Positions 9,673 to 17,805 of a DNA stretch of 41,978 nt are shown here, one piece after another. Position 1 is the stretch's first letter, and each line of letters begins with the position of its first letter. The position numbers were made by a program, and so were the translations under genes. Below the pieces are notes generated by a model, which made no database searches, was not told where the DNA came from, and saw nothing but the letters and a program-made list of their open reading frames with translations. The stretch covers positions 1-41,978 of the forward strand of contig DATAAM010000143.1 of assembly GCA_036260075.1 (NCBI GenBank). Direction: 5' to 3'. Source of the DNA: DATAAM01 sp036260075 (GTDB lineage Bacteria; Actinomycetota; Acidimicrobiia; Acidimicrobiales; JAHWLA01).

Positions 9673-10001
9673 CAGCGACCTCCCGCGTGGACGTCCGCCG
9701 TCACCACCGTGCACGTGCCCTGCACCGCCTGGTCGGCGGCCTGGCACAGCCCCACCGAGTCGGCCGTGAGCGCGAAGTCGCCCTCGACGCGGATGTGGGC
9801 GGACGGCTTGACCCACGTGACGGTGACGCAGGGGTGGTACGCCGGGCCGGCACTGAACGGGCAGCCCGCCACCGTGAACGTGTCCGAGGAACGGAGCACG
9901 GCGCCGGTCCGTGCCTGTACCCCTGTGTTCGACGTGATCGCGGTGACGGTCCCGCCGTGGGGGCACATGAGCACGCTGCCGGAGGTGAGGAAGCCGGCCA
10001 T
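9672..10001 (-). CDS. PAAR-like spike tip protein
   Basis: 109 aa, ATG at 10001 (TGATG junction with the spike gene). It begins MAGFLTSGSVLMCPHGGTV and contains further cysteine/proline turns (VAGCPFSAGPAYHPC, VGLCQAADQAVQGTC). This is the pattern of the PAAR-like proteins found between the spike and gp25 genes in actinobacterial contractile systems. PAAR proteins cap and sharpen the membrane-piercing spike, usually binding one metal ion through His/Cys residues; the CPHG and YHPC motifs are candidates. No C-terminal effector extension is present, so it appears to be a structural tip rather than a toxin carrier. Confidence 0.82.
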   Translation of the reverse strand: MAGFLTSGSVLMCPHGGTVTAITSNTGVQARTGAVLRSSDTFTVAGCPFSAGPAYHPCVTVTWVKPSAHIRVEGDFALTADSVGLCQAADQAVQGTCTVVTADVHAGGR

Positions 10002-10516
10002 CACTGCACCTGCACCGCGCCGTCGTCCACCGCGACCTGGGCCTCGCCGACGAACACCGTGTGGCGTCCCCGCTTGAGCGTGACGCCGCTGCCGTCGAGC
10101 ATCACCTCGTTCCCGTTGTCGTCGACGACCGTGATCGAGGCGGCGTCGTCGTCGAGCAGCACCTTGTGCCCGCTTGCGGTGACGATCGCCTTGACCGTCG
10201 GGGTCGCGTCCGACGGCAGCTCGTCGGTCCGCCAGTAGCAGCCCGACCAGATGGGGAACGACACGTCGCCGCCTTCGAACTCGATCCAGACGCCTGCGCC
10301 CTCCTCGGGCAGGAACACGATGCCGACGTCCTTGCCCGCGTACGGGACGCACGGCGTGCACCATCCCGTCTCCCGGTCGCGCAGGACGGCCGGGACCTTC
10401 GCCTTGATGCGGAACGTGCCGGCGTCGACGGCCGTGACCGAGCCGCGGTACTTGCCGTAGAAGCGCGAGCGGAACCGCTCGACCACGTCGAGGAACTGCT
10501 GCTGGGTGTCGTTCAC
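10001..10516 (-). CDS. gp5-like OB-fold spike protein (Phage_base_V)
   Basis: 171 aa, GTG at 10516 overlapping the hub stop (GTGA). FYGKYRGSVTAVDAGTFRIKAKVPAVL followed by GWCTPCVPYAGKDVGIVFLPEEGAGVWIEFEGGD is the OB-fold of T4 gp5 and VgrG N-terminal spike domains. The C-terminal half has short acidic/glycine strands (KVLLDDDAASITVVDDNGNE, then MLDGSGVTLKRG) like the start of a gp5-type beta-prism. There is no lysozyme domain. Together with the separate gpD-like gene upstream it makes up a split VgrG, as in several eCIS and Myoviridae. It should trimerise below the hub and carry the PAAR tip. Confidence 0.87.
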   Translation of the reverse strand: MNDTQQQFLDVVERFRSRFYGKYRGSVTAVDAGTFRIKAKVPAVLRDRETGWCTPCVPYAGKDVGIVFLPEEGAGVWIEFEGGDVSFPIWSGCYWRTDELPSDATPTVKAIVTASGHKVLLDDDAASITVVDDNGNEVMLDGSGVTLKRGRHTVFVGEAQVAVDDGAVQVQ

Positions 10517-11637
10517 AGCAGGCCTCCGAGCAAGCCGCCGCCCGTCGGTGCCGGCCCCACGGCGTTGCGGCGGAGGACGAGGCGAACCCGGTGGGCATCG
10601 GCGGTGATGCGGTGGCGCGCGCTCCACACCAGGTACCGCCCCGAGTGGAGGCTCCCCAGGCCCTCCAGCGCGACCACGTCGCCGACGCGCGGGACGACGC
10701 CGAGCCGGTTCACGTCGGCCTCGCCTTCGCACCGCACGAACCAGCCCGCCTCTCGGAGCAGCGAGGTCGTCCGCAGCGACAGCTCACCGGCGTCGTCGAC
10801 TGTGGTGGTGAGCAGCACCGTCATGGGCTTCCCTGCGAACGTGACGAGGTCGCGCTGGTCGAGCGGGTCGAACCCCCCGTCGTCTGCGTCGCCCGCGACG
10901 CCGTCGGGGTCGTCGTCGGTGAACAGCGCCTGGGACGCGATCGCCGCCGTGGGGCGGGCCACGTCCCAATCGATGTCGAGGGCGTCGAGAGTCGGGGCTT
11001 CCGGGTCGTTCAGCTTGATGGTGGCCACCGGCTCCGCGTCGAGCCTCGGGGCGGCGAACCACCCGACCCGACGACCGGGCTCGTCCTCGCACGCCACTCG
11101 GCAGAGCTTCCCGTTGCGGCGCGCCAGGTCGCGCAGGAACTGGATGTCGGAGCTTCGTTGCATCAGCGTGTGCCCGTCCTCGACGTGCGAGGGCGAATCC
11201 TCGTCGCTGTTGCGCGACGACGGGCTGATCCCGTAGTCGCCGAAGACGGCGGCGGCCACCTGGGCGTCGGTCACGTCGACCCACTCTCGGACCTTCTCCT
11301 CCAGGTTCATCAGCCACGAGGCGTCCTGGCCCCACACCTCGAGGGTCGACGCCACCACGCCGGTCTCGAGGTGCAGCCGGTGCGACAGCACGTAGCCGTC
11401 GAAGATGCAGGCGGGAGGGCCGTCTTCCAGGGCGGCAACCACGGCCACGTTGGCGAAGGGCTTCAGCCGTTCGTCGGACGGGAAGTCGAGCTCGCCCTCG
11501 CGCGCCGTCACGGCCAGGTCGAGCCGGAAGGCGTCGGGGAGGTCGGCGTTCTCCTCGACCTCCAGCGCCCTCATGGCGCCCAGCAGGTCGTCGGCCGCAG
11601 GCGCACCGTCGATCAGCAGTCGGAACGAGCTCGCCAT
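10513..11637 (-). CDS. VgrG/gpD-like baseplate hub protein (phage late control D)
   Basis: 374 aa from ATG at 11637. Hub features: an early LLIDG-type strand, LEVEENADLPDAFRLDLAV, a strand pair around IFDGYVLSHRLHLETGV, and the conserved LEVWGQDASWLMNLEEKV, followed by VAAAVFGDYGISPS and QRSSDIQFLRDLARRNGKL. The last pair is a hallmark of the gpD/VgrG family (cf. DWQFLRRLAERNGY-like segments). It forms the trimeric hub that connects the tube to the spike; the OB-fold spike portion is encoded separately downstream. It starts 3 bp after the stop of the LysM-like gene. An acidic insert (DDDPDGVAGDADDGGFDP) lies near residue 240. Confidence 0.88.
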   Translation of the reverse strand: MASSFRLLIDGAPAADDLLGAMRALEVEENADLPDAFRLDLAVTAREGELDFPSDERLKPFANVAVVAALEDGPPACIFDGYVLSHRLHLETGVVASTLEVWGQDASWLMNLEEKVREWVDVTDAQVAAAVFGDYGISPSSRNSDEDSPSHVEDGHTLMQRSSDIQFLRDLARRNGKLCRVACEDEPGRRVGWFAAPRLDAEPVATIKLNDPEAPTLDALDIDWDVARPTAAIASQALFTDDDPDGVAGDADDGGFDPLDQRDLVTFAGKPMTVLLTTTVDDAGELSLRTTSLLREAGWFVRCEGEADVNRLGVVPRVGDVVALEGLGSLHSGRYLVWSARHRITADAHRVRLVLRRNAVGPAPTGGGLLGGLL

Positions 11638-11640
11638 CGT

Positions 11641-11925
11641 TCAGCGCTCCTTGCGCGGGACGGCGACGAGTTGACGGGCGGCCAGCGCGTCGGGGCTCAC
11701 CGCGCTGTTGGCATCGCACAGCCGCCAGAACGCGGTGGGATCGGCGAGGAAGTGCGCGGCCAGATGGTCGAGGCGCTGCGTCTCCTCCCGGCGGTGGTAC
11801 CCGAGGAGCGCCACCGTCCCGCGCCGGGGCGGCACCGGGAGCCGTGTGACGGTCACGGCGGCGCCGTCGGGGCCGGCCACCTGGTAGGTGCCCTCCTTCT
11901 CGTAGCGGCTCCCCGGGAAGAACAC
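11641..11925 (-). CDS. LysM/gpX-like small CIS protein
   Basis: 94 aa using GTG at 11925, supported by an AGGAGG Shine-Dalgarno six bases upstream; the longer open frame lies inside the upstream gene and is not needed. The C-terminal half (ETQRLDHLAAHFLADPTAFWRLCDANSA, then a hydrophobic VAVP end) has the shape of a LysM or P2 gpX domain: 'D.LA..yyGdp..WW.I.d.N'. Such proteins sit between tube and hub and help fix the spike complex. Its position directly before the hub gene fits. The N-terminal ~45 residues form a beta-rich segment of unknown role. Confidence 0.75.
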   Translation of the reverse strand: MFFPGSRYEKEGTYQVAGPDGAAVTVTRLPVPPRRGTVALLGYHRREETQRLDHLAAHFLADPTAFWRLCDANSAVSPDALAARQLVAVPRKER

Positions 11926-11936
11926 GACAGGCCTCC

Positions 11937-12671
11937 TCAGACCGGGAGCATTCCGACGATCGACTCGGCCGCGTTCGCCAGGTTGGCGATCGCCAGGGCC
12001 TGGCGCAGCGCGTGGGAGTACGCGTAGGCGCCCTTTGCCAGTTGCTTGAGCGGCCCGGTGACGTAGGCGAGCTCGGCGGGCGTGAGCACTCGCAGCGAGA
12101 GCTTCGCCTCGGCGTGCGTGGGGTTCAACAGGCCGTCGTAGAGCTGTTCGGTGATCGTGAGCTCGGTCACCCGCACGGGCACGATGCGTCCCGGCCCCCA
12201 CACGAACAGCACCGTGGGCACCTGGCTCTGGGGCACCGGCGTGCTCACCGCCGTGGCGGCGCCGCCGATCGAGGCTCCGACCGCGCCCGCGCCCCCGGCA
12301 GCCGAGACAGCGCCGACGAGGCCTGCGGCGGGGTCGGCGGGCACCGGGTGGAGCAGCATCTCCAGCGCAGCCAGGCGGGTGTACGCGCCGCTCACTTGCG
12401 CGATGGGCGCGGTGGCGGCGCCGTCGGCGATCGTCTCCACCGAGTCGACGTTGAGCGTGAACGAGAAGCTCTCACCGGGCACGCCCTTCACGGCCAACGG
12501 GTTGCCCGTGGCATGTCCGGCGCCACCGCCCTCACTCTCGACGGCCTCCGGCTGCTTCCACTCGTGGCTCATGGTCTCGGGGTTGAACTGGAAGACGACG
12601 ACGTTGGGCACCGGCAGCCCGAACACCGGCATGAACTGCACCAGTGCACCCTTGACGAACTTCTCGCTCAC
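11937..12671 (-). CDS. CIS tube-adaptor protein (CIS_tube, Afp7/Cis7-like)
   Basis: 244 aa, GTG at 12671 overlapping the previous stop (GTGA). VQFMPVFGLPVPNVVVFQFNPETMSHEWKQ in the N-terminus matches the Contractile Injection System tube protein family (Afp7 type; I recall the 'vF.fNPe.l...w' element). GESFSFTLNVDSVETIADG and LFVWGPGRIVPVRVTELTIT continue the family, and the region near residue 200 (LLNPTHAEAKLSLRVL) is its usual end. This protein forms a ring joining the hub to the first tube layer. Residues ~124-157 are an unusual Ala/Gly-rich, low-complexity insertion. The last 40 residues are a helical Ala-rich tail. Confidence 0.86.
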   Translation of the reverse strand: MSEKFVKGALVQFMPVFGLPVPNVVVFQFNPETMSHEWKQPEAVESEGGGAGHATGNPLAVKGVPGESFSFTLNVDSVETIADGAATAPIAQVSGAYTRLAALEMLLHPVPADPAAGLVGAVSAAGGAGAVGASIGGAATAVSTPVPQSQVPTVLFVWGPGRIVPVRVTELTITEQLYDGLLNPTHAEAKLSLRVLTPAELAYVTGPLKQLAKGAYAYSHALRQALAIANLANAAESIVGMLPV

Positions 12672-12907
12672 GACCGCTCCCGGGCCACCGCGGCAAGCAC
12701 GGCGGCGGCGATGCGCCCGGCGAGCGCGTCGAGCGACTCGCCCACGGCGGCGTCGACGCCCACCTCCAGCCGGTCGTGGTGCCGGACGTCGAGAGCGGGC
12801 GGACAGGCGGCCAGCCTGGCGGCCACCAGCCGGGCCAGGCGCCGGGCGTCGGCGGCCTCGCCCGCCACGAGCCGCAGCGTCAGCCGGTCGACGGTCAGTG
12901 CTGCCAT
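12668..12907 (-). CDS. Small conserved CIS protein of unknown function
   Basis: 79 aa, ATG at 12907, overlapping the end of the AAA+ gene by 13 bases and the start of the tube-adaptor gene by 4 bases. The overlapping junctions on both sides argue that it is a translated operon member. Sequence: MAALTVDRLTLRLVAGEAAD, then Arg/Leu/Ala-rich amphipathic helices (RRLARLVAARLAACPPA and LDALAGRIAAAVLAAVARE). No catalytic motif or membrane segment is visible. Small Ala-rich proteins occur at this place in other CIS operons; I know no function and assign none. Confidence 0.7.
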   Translation of the reverse strand: MAALTVDRLTLRLVAGEAADARRLARLVAARLAACPPALDVRHHDRLEVGVDAAVGESLDALAGRIAAAVLAAVARERS

Positions 12908-14922
12908 GCGTCCTCCCACGGGAACCCCGCTGGCTCCGCCGACTGCTTGGCCAGCTCGCGCCGGGCGGCATGGAGCAGGTGGCGCATGGCGATGGGCGTG
13001 GCCTCGTGGCGGGCGAGGAAGGCGGCGGCCAGCGCGACCGCCTTCACGCCTGCACCGGTGAGCTCCACGTGGTCGGCCAGCCACGCCCGGTCCACCTCGT
13101 CGTCGACGATGGCCGTACCGTCCGGCGCCACGTCGGGGAGGGCCCGGTCCCACAGCCGGCGGCGCTCGTCGGGACCGGGCGGGAGGAAGTCCACGACGAA
13201 GCGCACCCGTCGGAGAAAGGCGCGGTCGAGGTCACCCTTGCGGTTGGTGGCGAGCACGGCCACGCCCTCGAACTGCTCCATGCGCTGGAGCAGGTAGTCG
13301 ATCTCGATGTTGGCGAAGCGGTCGTGGGCGTCCTTGACCTCGGTGCGCTTCCCGAAGAGGGCGTCGGCCTCGTCGAAGAACAGCACGACATCGGACCGCT
13401 CGCACAGGTCGAACACCTGCTTGAGCCGCTTCTCCGTCTCCCCGATGTACTTGTTGACGACGCCCGCCAGGTCGACGCGGTAGAGCGGCAGGCCGAGGGA
13501 GCGCGCCAGCACCTGGGCGGCCATCGTCTTCCCGGTGCCGCTGGGGCCGGCGAACATGGCCGTGACCCCGCACCCGATCGGCGAGACGCGGCGGAAGCCC
13601 CACTCGTCGTGCACCTCCCCGCGCAGGCGGGCGCGTGCCTCCAGCTCGTCGAGGTGGGCCCGCACCGACGGGGCCACCACCAGGTCGTCGCGTGTGTAGG
13701 GGCACGGCAGCGGCGAGAACAGCTCGCCCGCGGCCACGTGGAGCGTGCGCCGGGCGGCATCCACCACCGCGGCCTCCCCGGCGGGCGCGGCCAAGGCCGC
13801 TTCGGCCAGCTCCGCTGCGGTCATGCGCCAGTCGAGGAGTGCGTCGGGCAGAGCGCTCCCCGTCAGCGCCCGCCACAGGTCGGCGCGGGCCGACCTTCCC
13901 GGCGCCTCCAGGCGGACGGTCAGACGAGGGCGGTCCGGGCGGGGCCGCTCGGCGAGCGGCTCGGGGACGCCGAGCAGCACGACGTCGGCACCGGCCAGGG
14001 CGGGCCGCAGCTCGAGCGGCACGGCGTCGGCCGCGTGCCAGTACACCGCGCCGTCCGCCAGTCGTGCCGCCCGCACGGCCCGGTGTACGAGCCCCTCGGC
14101 GTCGCGCCCGACGGCGTGGGCCGCGTGCACCGCCTGCCCGTCGCCGACGATCAGCGGGAGGCCCATGGCCTCGGCCAGCTGGGCAGCGAGCGTCCGCTTG
14201 CCGCTGCCGTCGGGGCCCACCAGCTCGATCTCCGCCCGGGTGCCCATGGCCTCGACGAAGCGCAGCACGGCGGAGAAGGCCTCGGGGTGCAAGCACGTCG
14301 CCCGGGGCGGGCTCGGCGCCGGGCGGGCGGCCGCCCCGGGGCCCAGGGAGTGGCCGTGCAGGAGCCACTGCGCCACCGCCACGTCGACCACCCAGCCGGT
14401 GGTCACGCTCGCCCGGTCGGCGGCCGGATCGGCGGGCCGGGCCAGCCGCCACCGCACCAGGGCGTCGTGATCGAGGACGGTGGCCGGGGGCCAGTCGAAC
14501 AGGGCGGCGGCCAACCACGGCGTGGGCCGCCCGGCGGCGGCGTCGTCGTGGAGGTAGCCGTACACGCGGTGCAGCAACGGGTCGGCCTCCATGACGACGG
14601 CCAGCGACAGCAGGTCGAGCTCCGGCCCGCCCAGCCCGAGCCGCCCGGCGAGCAGCCGCCACCGTTCGTCGGCCGCGAACGCCTCGTCGGCGGCGGCGAT
14701 GGCGGGGAGGAGCTCGTCCGCGACCGAGTCGCTCTCGTCCCGGGCCGTGCCCGGGTCGGCGAGGATGCGGTCGACCTCGGCGTGGGTGGCCGACATCCAC
14801 GGGTCACCGGCCGAAGCCGACCACGTCTCCCGCACACAGCGGACGCGGCGAGCGGCGCGGAGGCGGGCCCGCCTGAGAGCGGCGGCCTCCACCTCGGCCT
14901 CGAGCGGGGCGAGCGGCGTCAC
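12895..14922 (-). CDS. AAA+ ATPase of the contractile injection system (Cis15/Afp15-like)
   Basis: 675 aa. The GTG at 14922 overlaps the stop of the cap gene (GTGA); the frame continues upstream only through shadow sequence. The C-terminal AAA+ domain has a full Walker A (AGPSGTGKT near residues 457-464), Walker B (VVLFFDEADALFG near 508-517), an LATNRKGDLDRAFLRRVRFVV sensor-1/arginine-finger segment and a C-terminal helical lid. A second, less canonical P-loop (GPDGSGKRTL near residue 236) lies in an N-terminal AAA-like half. Large double-AAA proteins of this kind are conserved beside CIS cap genes; they are thought to act in particle assembly or disassembly like ClpV or as chaperones, not inside the mature particle. 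Family secure, exact role inferred. Confidence 0.9.
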   Translation of the reverse strand: MTPLAPLEAEVEAAALRRARLRAARRVRCVRETWSASAGDPWMSATHAEVDRILADPGTARDESDSVADELLPAIAAADEAFAADERWRLLAGRLGLGGPELDLLSLAVVMEADPLLHRVYGYLHDDAAAGRPTPWLAAALFDWPPATVLDHDALVRWRLARPADPAADRASVTTGWVVDVAVAQWLLHGHSLGPGAAARPAPSPPRATCLHPEAFSAVLRFVEAMGTRAEIELVGPDGSGKRTLAAQLAEAMGLPLIVGDGQAVHAAHAVGRDAEGLVHRAVRAARLADGAVYWHAADAVPLELRPALAGADVVLLGVPEPLAERPRPDRPRLTVRLEAPGRSARADLWRALTGSALPDALLDWRMTAAELAEAALAAPAGEAAVVDAARRTLHVAAGELFSPLPCPYTRDDLVVAPSVRAHLDELEARARLRGEVHDEWGFRRVSPIGCGVTAMFAGPSGTGKTMAAQVLARSLGLPLYRVDLAGVVNKYIGETEKRLKQVFDLCERSDVVLFFDEADALFGKRTEVKDAHDRFANIEIDYLLQRMEQFEGVAVLATNRKGDLDRAFLRRVRFVVDFLPPGPDERRRLWDRALPDVAPDGTAIVDDEVDRAWLADHVELTGAGVKAVALAAAFLARHEATPIAMRHLLHAARRELAKQSAEPAGFPWEDAWQH

Positions 14923-16202
14923 GGCGCGTCCACCCACCACGACGGTCGGGACTGCACCCCGTTGACCCGGACCTGCAGGTCGTGGCGACCGGTGGGCAGG
15001 CCGGGGGGGAGGCGGAACGCCACGCTCGTGCCGCCCGCCCCCACGCGGAACTGCCCGGGGCCCGGCGCCCCCGCCGTCTCGGCCAGGGCGACGGTGCCGA
15101 GCGCCACCTCGGTGGTGCCCGGGGCGAAGCCCGCGCCCGCCACCGTGTAGACGCCTGCTGTGGGTGCGAGCACGGGCGGGTCGGTCACCGGGCCCACCAA
15201 GGCGGCGATCTGGAACGGCGTGCTGTTCGAGCGGTGCGTGGCGGCGTCGCCCGCGGCCACGTCGCTTCCCACCCGGAGCTGGTACACACCGGGATCGGGC
15301 GTCGCTGTGGCAGGCACGACGAGCTCGACCCGGCTGGACGTGTGCCGATTGGGGCCGGGGTGCAGCCAGGCGGTGATCTCCTGCTCGCCTCCGACGGCGG
15401 GGAGCAGGTACACGCGGGCCGACGTGGGCCCGCCGAGGCCGGCACCGAGCAGCAGGAACGAGTCCCCGGCGGCCACGACGGCGGGCGCGGTGTCGTACCC
15501 CAGCTCCTGCGGTGTGGCGGCCGTCCCGCCGGGGCCGTGGTAGTCGACCCGGCTGGTGGTGCCCGCCACCTGCCCGCCTGCCGCGAACGGGAGGTCTCCC
15601 GGGCCACCGCCCAGCACGACGCGGGTCGGGGGCGGTGCCAGGGAGCCGGACGGCTGCGTCGGTGTGAGGAACGTGACCGCCACCTTGTAGACGGCCGAGA
15701 GGCGGTAGGCGGTGCTGAACGCCTGCCAGTACCGCGCCAGCGAATCGGCCGTCTCCACCTCCATGGAGAGCACGACCTCCTCCGGCTCGTTGACCCCCTC
15801 GATGGGGACGGTGAAGCGGAGGATGGGTGTCTGGTGGAAGCAACGCAGCGCCAGGCTCATGGCGCGCTGCTCCTGTCGGTAGTTGTCGCCCGCGAAGCTC
15901 GTGAGCAGGTAGTAGAGGTCGAGGCTCATCGGCTGGAACGGCCGGGTGAGCACGCGCCCGTCGAACGTGGCGTTGCGCTGGAACGGGTGCTGGCTCACGT
16001 GGAGCAAATAGACGGTGAGGATGCAGCCGCCCTGGTTGCGCACGGCCTCCGGCATGGCACCGCTCAGGTCGATCGTGAAGCGGTCGACGGTGCCGCCGTT
16101 GTCGCGCCACATGGGCGAGTCGGTGGTGCAGTCGCGCAGCACGGCGATCAGGCGGTCCGTGACGAGCGAGAGGTCGAGCGTGCCCAGCGGTGCGAGCGGC
16201 AT
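14919..16202 (-). CDS. Cap/tail-terminator protein, Pvc16_N (DUF4255)-like with Ig/IPT-type C-terminus
   Basis: 427 aa, ATG at 16202. Residues 1-190 are typical of the DUF4255/Pvc16_N family: LSLVTDRLIAVLRDCT, YLLHVSQHPFQRNA, RPFQPMSLDLYYLLTSFAGD and YRQEQRAMSLALRCFHQTPIL. Afp16/Pvc16 closes the tube and sheath at the end far from the baseplate and sets particle length. Residues ~195-427 contain beta-sandwich-like segments with YQLRVGSDVAAGD and GVYTVAGAGFAPGTTEVALG, resembling IPT/TIG or Ig-like domains, often fused in this family. It is followed directly by the AAA+ gene, as in Afp/PVC clusters. Confidence 0.88.
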   Translation of the reverse strand: MPLAPLGTLDLSLVTDRLIAVLRDCTTDSPMWRDNGGTVDRFTIDLSGAMPEAVRNQGGCILTVYLLHVSQHPFQRNATFDGRVLTRPFQPMSLDLYYLLTSFAGDNYRQEQRAMSLALRCFHQTPILRFTVPIEGVNEPEEVVLSMEVETADSLARYWQAFSTAYRLSAVYKVAVTFLTPTQPSGSLAPPPTRVVLGGGPGDLPFAAGGQVAGTTSRVDYHGPGGTAATPQELGYDTAPAVVAAGDSFLLLGAGLGGPTSARVYLLPAVGGEQEITAWLHPGPNRHTSSRVELVVPATATPDPGVYQLRVGSDVAAGDAATHRSNSTPFQIAALVGPVTDPPVLAPTAGVYTVAGAGFAPGTTEVALGTVALAETAGAPGPGQFRVGAGGTSVAFRLPPGLPTGRHDLQVRVNGVQSRPSWWVDAP

Positions 16203-16208
16203 CGGTCG

Positions 16209-17024
16209 TCACCCCTGGCGGATGCCGAACGGCACCCGGTAGCCGCGGGCGAGCGGCCCGGCGGGCGGTGCGGGCGTTCGTGCCCGCGGCGGGAGCGGCG
16301 CGGGCCGGGTGGGCGCAGGCGTCACGACGACCTCGATGGAGCCGATGTGCACGGTCGGTGACGACGACGAGGGCTCCGCCGACGCCGGCCGGGGCGGCGC
16401 CGTGAACGCGAGGTCGGCTGCAGGCGGCCGCGCCGGTGGCGGGGGCGGCGGGGCGGCCGCGATCTCGGCGGCAGCCGGACCTGCCCGCGGGCGGGGGGAC
16501 GAGGACGAGGTGCTCGGTGCCGGGCCTGCAGGCGGGGGCAGGGCCGTCTCGGCCACGGCCGGCCGTCCTCGGCGGGACTGGGCGAGGCCCGGCCCGGCGG
16601 CCCGGTCCTCGACGAGCGCGGCCGTCGACCGCGGCCCTGTCGGCTCCGTGACCGGTGCGCTGCTGCTCGGGGTGTCGTCGAGCGGCGGGCGCCCGACCAC
16701 CCTGGGCGCGGCCTGCGCCGCCGCAGGCGGGCGGGGTGGCGAACCGGCGGGCGGGGGCATGCCGGTGTCGGCCGGGTCGGGCGTCCCCGCGGGCGAGGGA
16801 ACGGGCGCGACGGTGCTCGTGGCGGGCGACGCCGCTGGCCTCGGCCCCGGCGACACCGGTGTCGTCCGCGGCGGGGCCGGCGGGCGCGACGGCGGCTCGT
16901 CGTAGAAGGCGTCGACCGGCCCCTGCCACCGGTCTGCCGCCGACGACACCGGCCGCAGCCACTGAGCGGCCGGTCGCCCGCGGGGGCCGGGCCGGCCGAG
17001 AAGCGCGGCGAAGTAGCGACTCAT
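16209..17024 (-). CDS. Proline-rich CIS protein with C-terminal VHIGSIEV motif
   Basis: 271 aa, ATG at 17024, overlapping the upstream stop by 4 bases. After an N-terminal 25-residue segment (MSRYFAALLGRPGPRG) most of the protein is low-complexity Pro/Ala/Ser, predicted disordered. Close to the end is SSSPTVHIGSIEVVVTPAP. A '(V/T)xIGxIEV' strand is, in my recognition, a recurring short motif of disordered proteins in CIS operons upstream of the cap gene. The order tube - chaperone-like - this gene - cap suggests an assembly factor or flexible tether. No enzymatic motif. Function unassigned. Confidence 0.75.
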   Translation of the reverse strand: MSRYFAALLGRPGPRGRPAAQWLRPVSSAADRWQGPVDAFYDEPPSRPPAPPRTTPVSPGPRPAASPATSTVAPVPSPAGTPDPADTGMPPPAGSPPRPPAAAQAAPRVVGRPPLDDTPSSSAPVTEPTGPRSTAALVEDRAAGPGLAQSRRGRPAVAETALPPPAGPAPSTSSSSPRPRAGPAAAEIAAAPPPPPPARPPAADLAFTAPPRPASAEPSSSSPTVHIGSIEVVVTPAPTRPAPLPPRARTPAPPAGPLARGYRVPFGIRQG

Positions 17025-17803
17025 CCCGCCGCCCTCTCGCTCATGGCCTGGTCCACGTAGAAGAGGCGGCGGGGGCGAGGGAGAGCCAGGATGCGCTCCT
17101 CCGTCCAGTGATAGGACCGGGCCAGGAGGTGTACGTCGGCGAAGACCCAACGGGCGTGGCTGCGCAGCTCCTCCAGCGTGTATGCAAGCGGGTCGAACCA
17201 CACGTCCACCGACGAGGAGCACGCCGGGCAGGAGACCCCCAGCCGGTCGGACAGCGAGGGTGCGAGGGCGGCGAGCGCGGCGTCGACCCGTCGGCGCACG
17301 GCGCCCGTCGGCGCGGGCGGGTCGGTGCAGCGGCGGGCCAGCTCGCGCTCGGCGTCGGAGAGGGAAGCCACGGCGAGCAGGTCGCCGACGGTGGGCAGCC
17401 GGAACGACGCCGATCCGTCGCGCAGCCGCCAACGGCCGGTCCCGTCCGCCTCGACGGTTCGCGGCTGCCGCGGCCGGTGGTGGTCGACGTACTCCTTCAC
17501 CGAGAAGCGCACGGTGATCGGCGCACCGCATGCAGGCCCGTCGCACAGGAGGTGCGTCACGATGCCGTCGCCGGCGACGGTGGCCCGCGCCGCGAGGAGC
17601 GCGACGTCGAGGTCGTGGCGGGTGAGTGCGGCCCAGTCGAGGGTCGCAGGCTCGACGGCCGAGGCCAGCCGTTCGACCAGCGTGACTCCCAGGCGCAGCC
17701 CCAGGTCCGCCACCTCGGTTTCGGCGAGGAGGGCGTCCTCCTCGCCTGCCGGTGGCCGCACCTCCACGATGGCCCCGCTGATCGGCAGCCGCACCCGGGC
17801 CAC
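17021..17803 (-). CDS. CIS protein with two Cys-pair motifs and DUF6760-like C-terminus
   Basis: 260 aa; GTG at 17803 lies 2 bases after the tube-gene stop. The middle resembles the T4 baseplate assembly/chaperone type proteins found after tube genes: LGLRLGVTLVERLASAVEP, DWAALTRHDLDVALLAAR, LPTVGDLLAVASLSDAERELA. Two cysteine clusters (CDGPAC near residue 105 and CPAC near 195) could bind zinc. The end, LLARSYHWTEERILALPRPRRLFYVDQA, looks like DUF6760, usually a separate small protein in CIS loci ('yHWs.devl.L...rr..f'). If right, this is a fusion of two normally separate genes. Likely an assembly chaperone; not certain. Confidence 0.7.
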   Translation of the reverse strand: MARVRLPISGAIVEVRPPAGEEDALLAETEVADLGLRLGVTLVERLASAVEPATLDWAALTRHDLDVALLAARATVAGDGIVTHLLCDGPACGAPITVRFSVKEYVDHHRPRQPRTVEADGTGRWRLRDGSASFRLPTVGDLLAVASLSDAERELARRCTDPPAPTGAVRRRVDAALAALAPSLSDRLGVSCPACSSSVDVWFDPLAYTLEELRSHARWVFADVHLLARSYHWTEERILALPRPRRLFYVDQAMSERAAG

Positions 17804-17805
17804 GG

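Noticed and set aside
12151..15150. 999-codon plus-strand open frame
   Set aside because: It lies antisense to the AAA+ ATPase and neighbouring CIS genes, which have clear motifs. Long antisense frames are expected in very GC-rich DNA.
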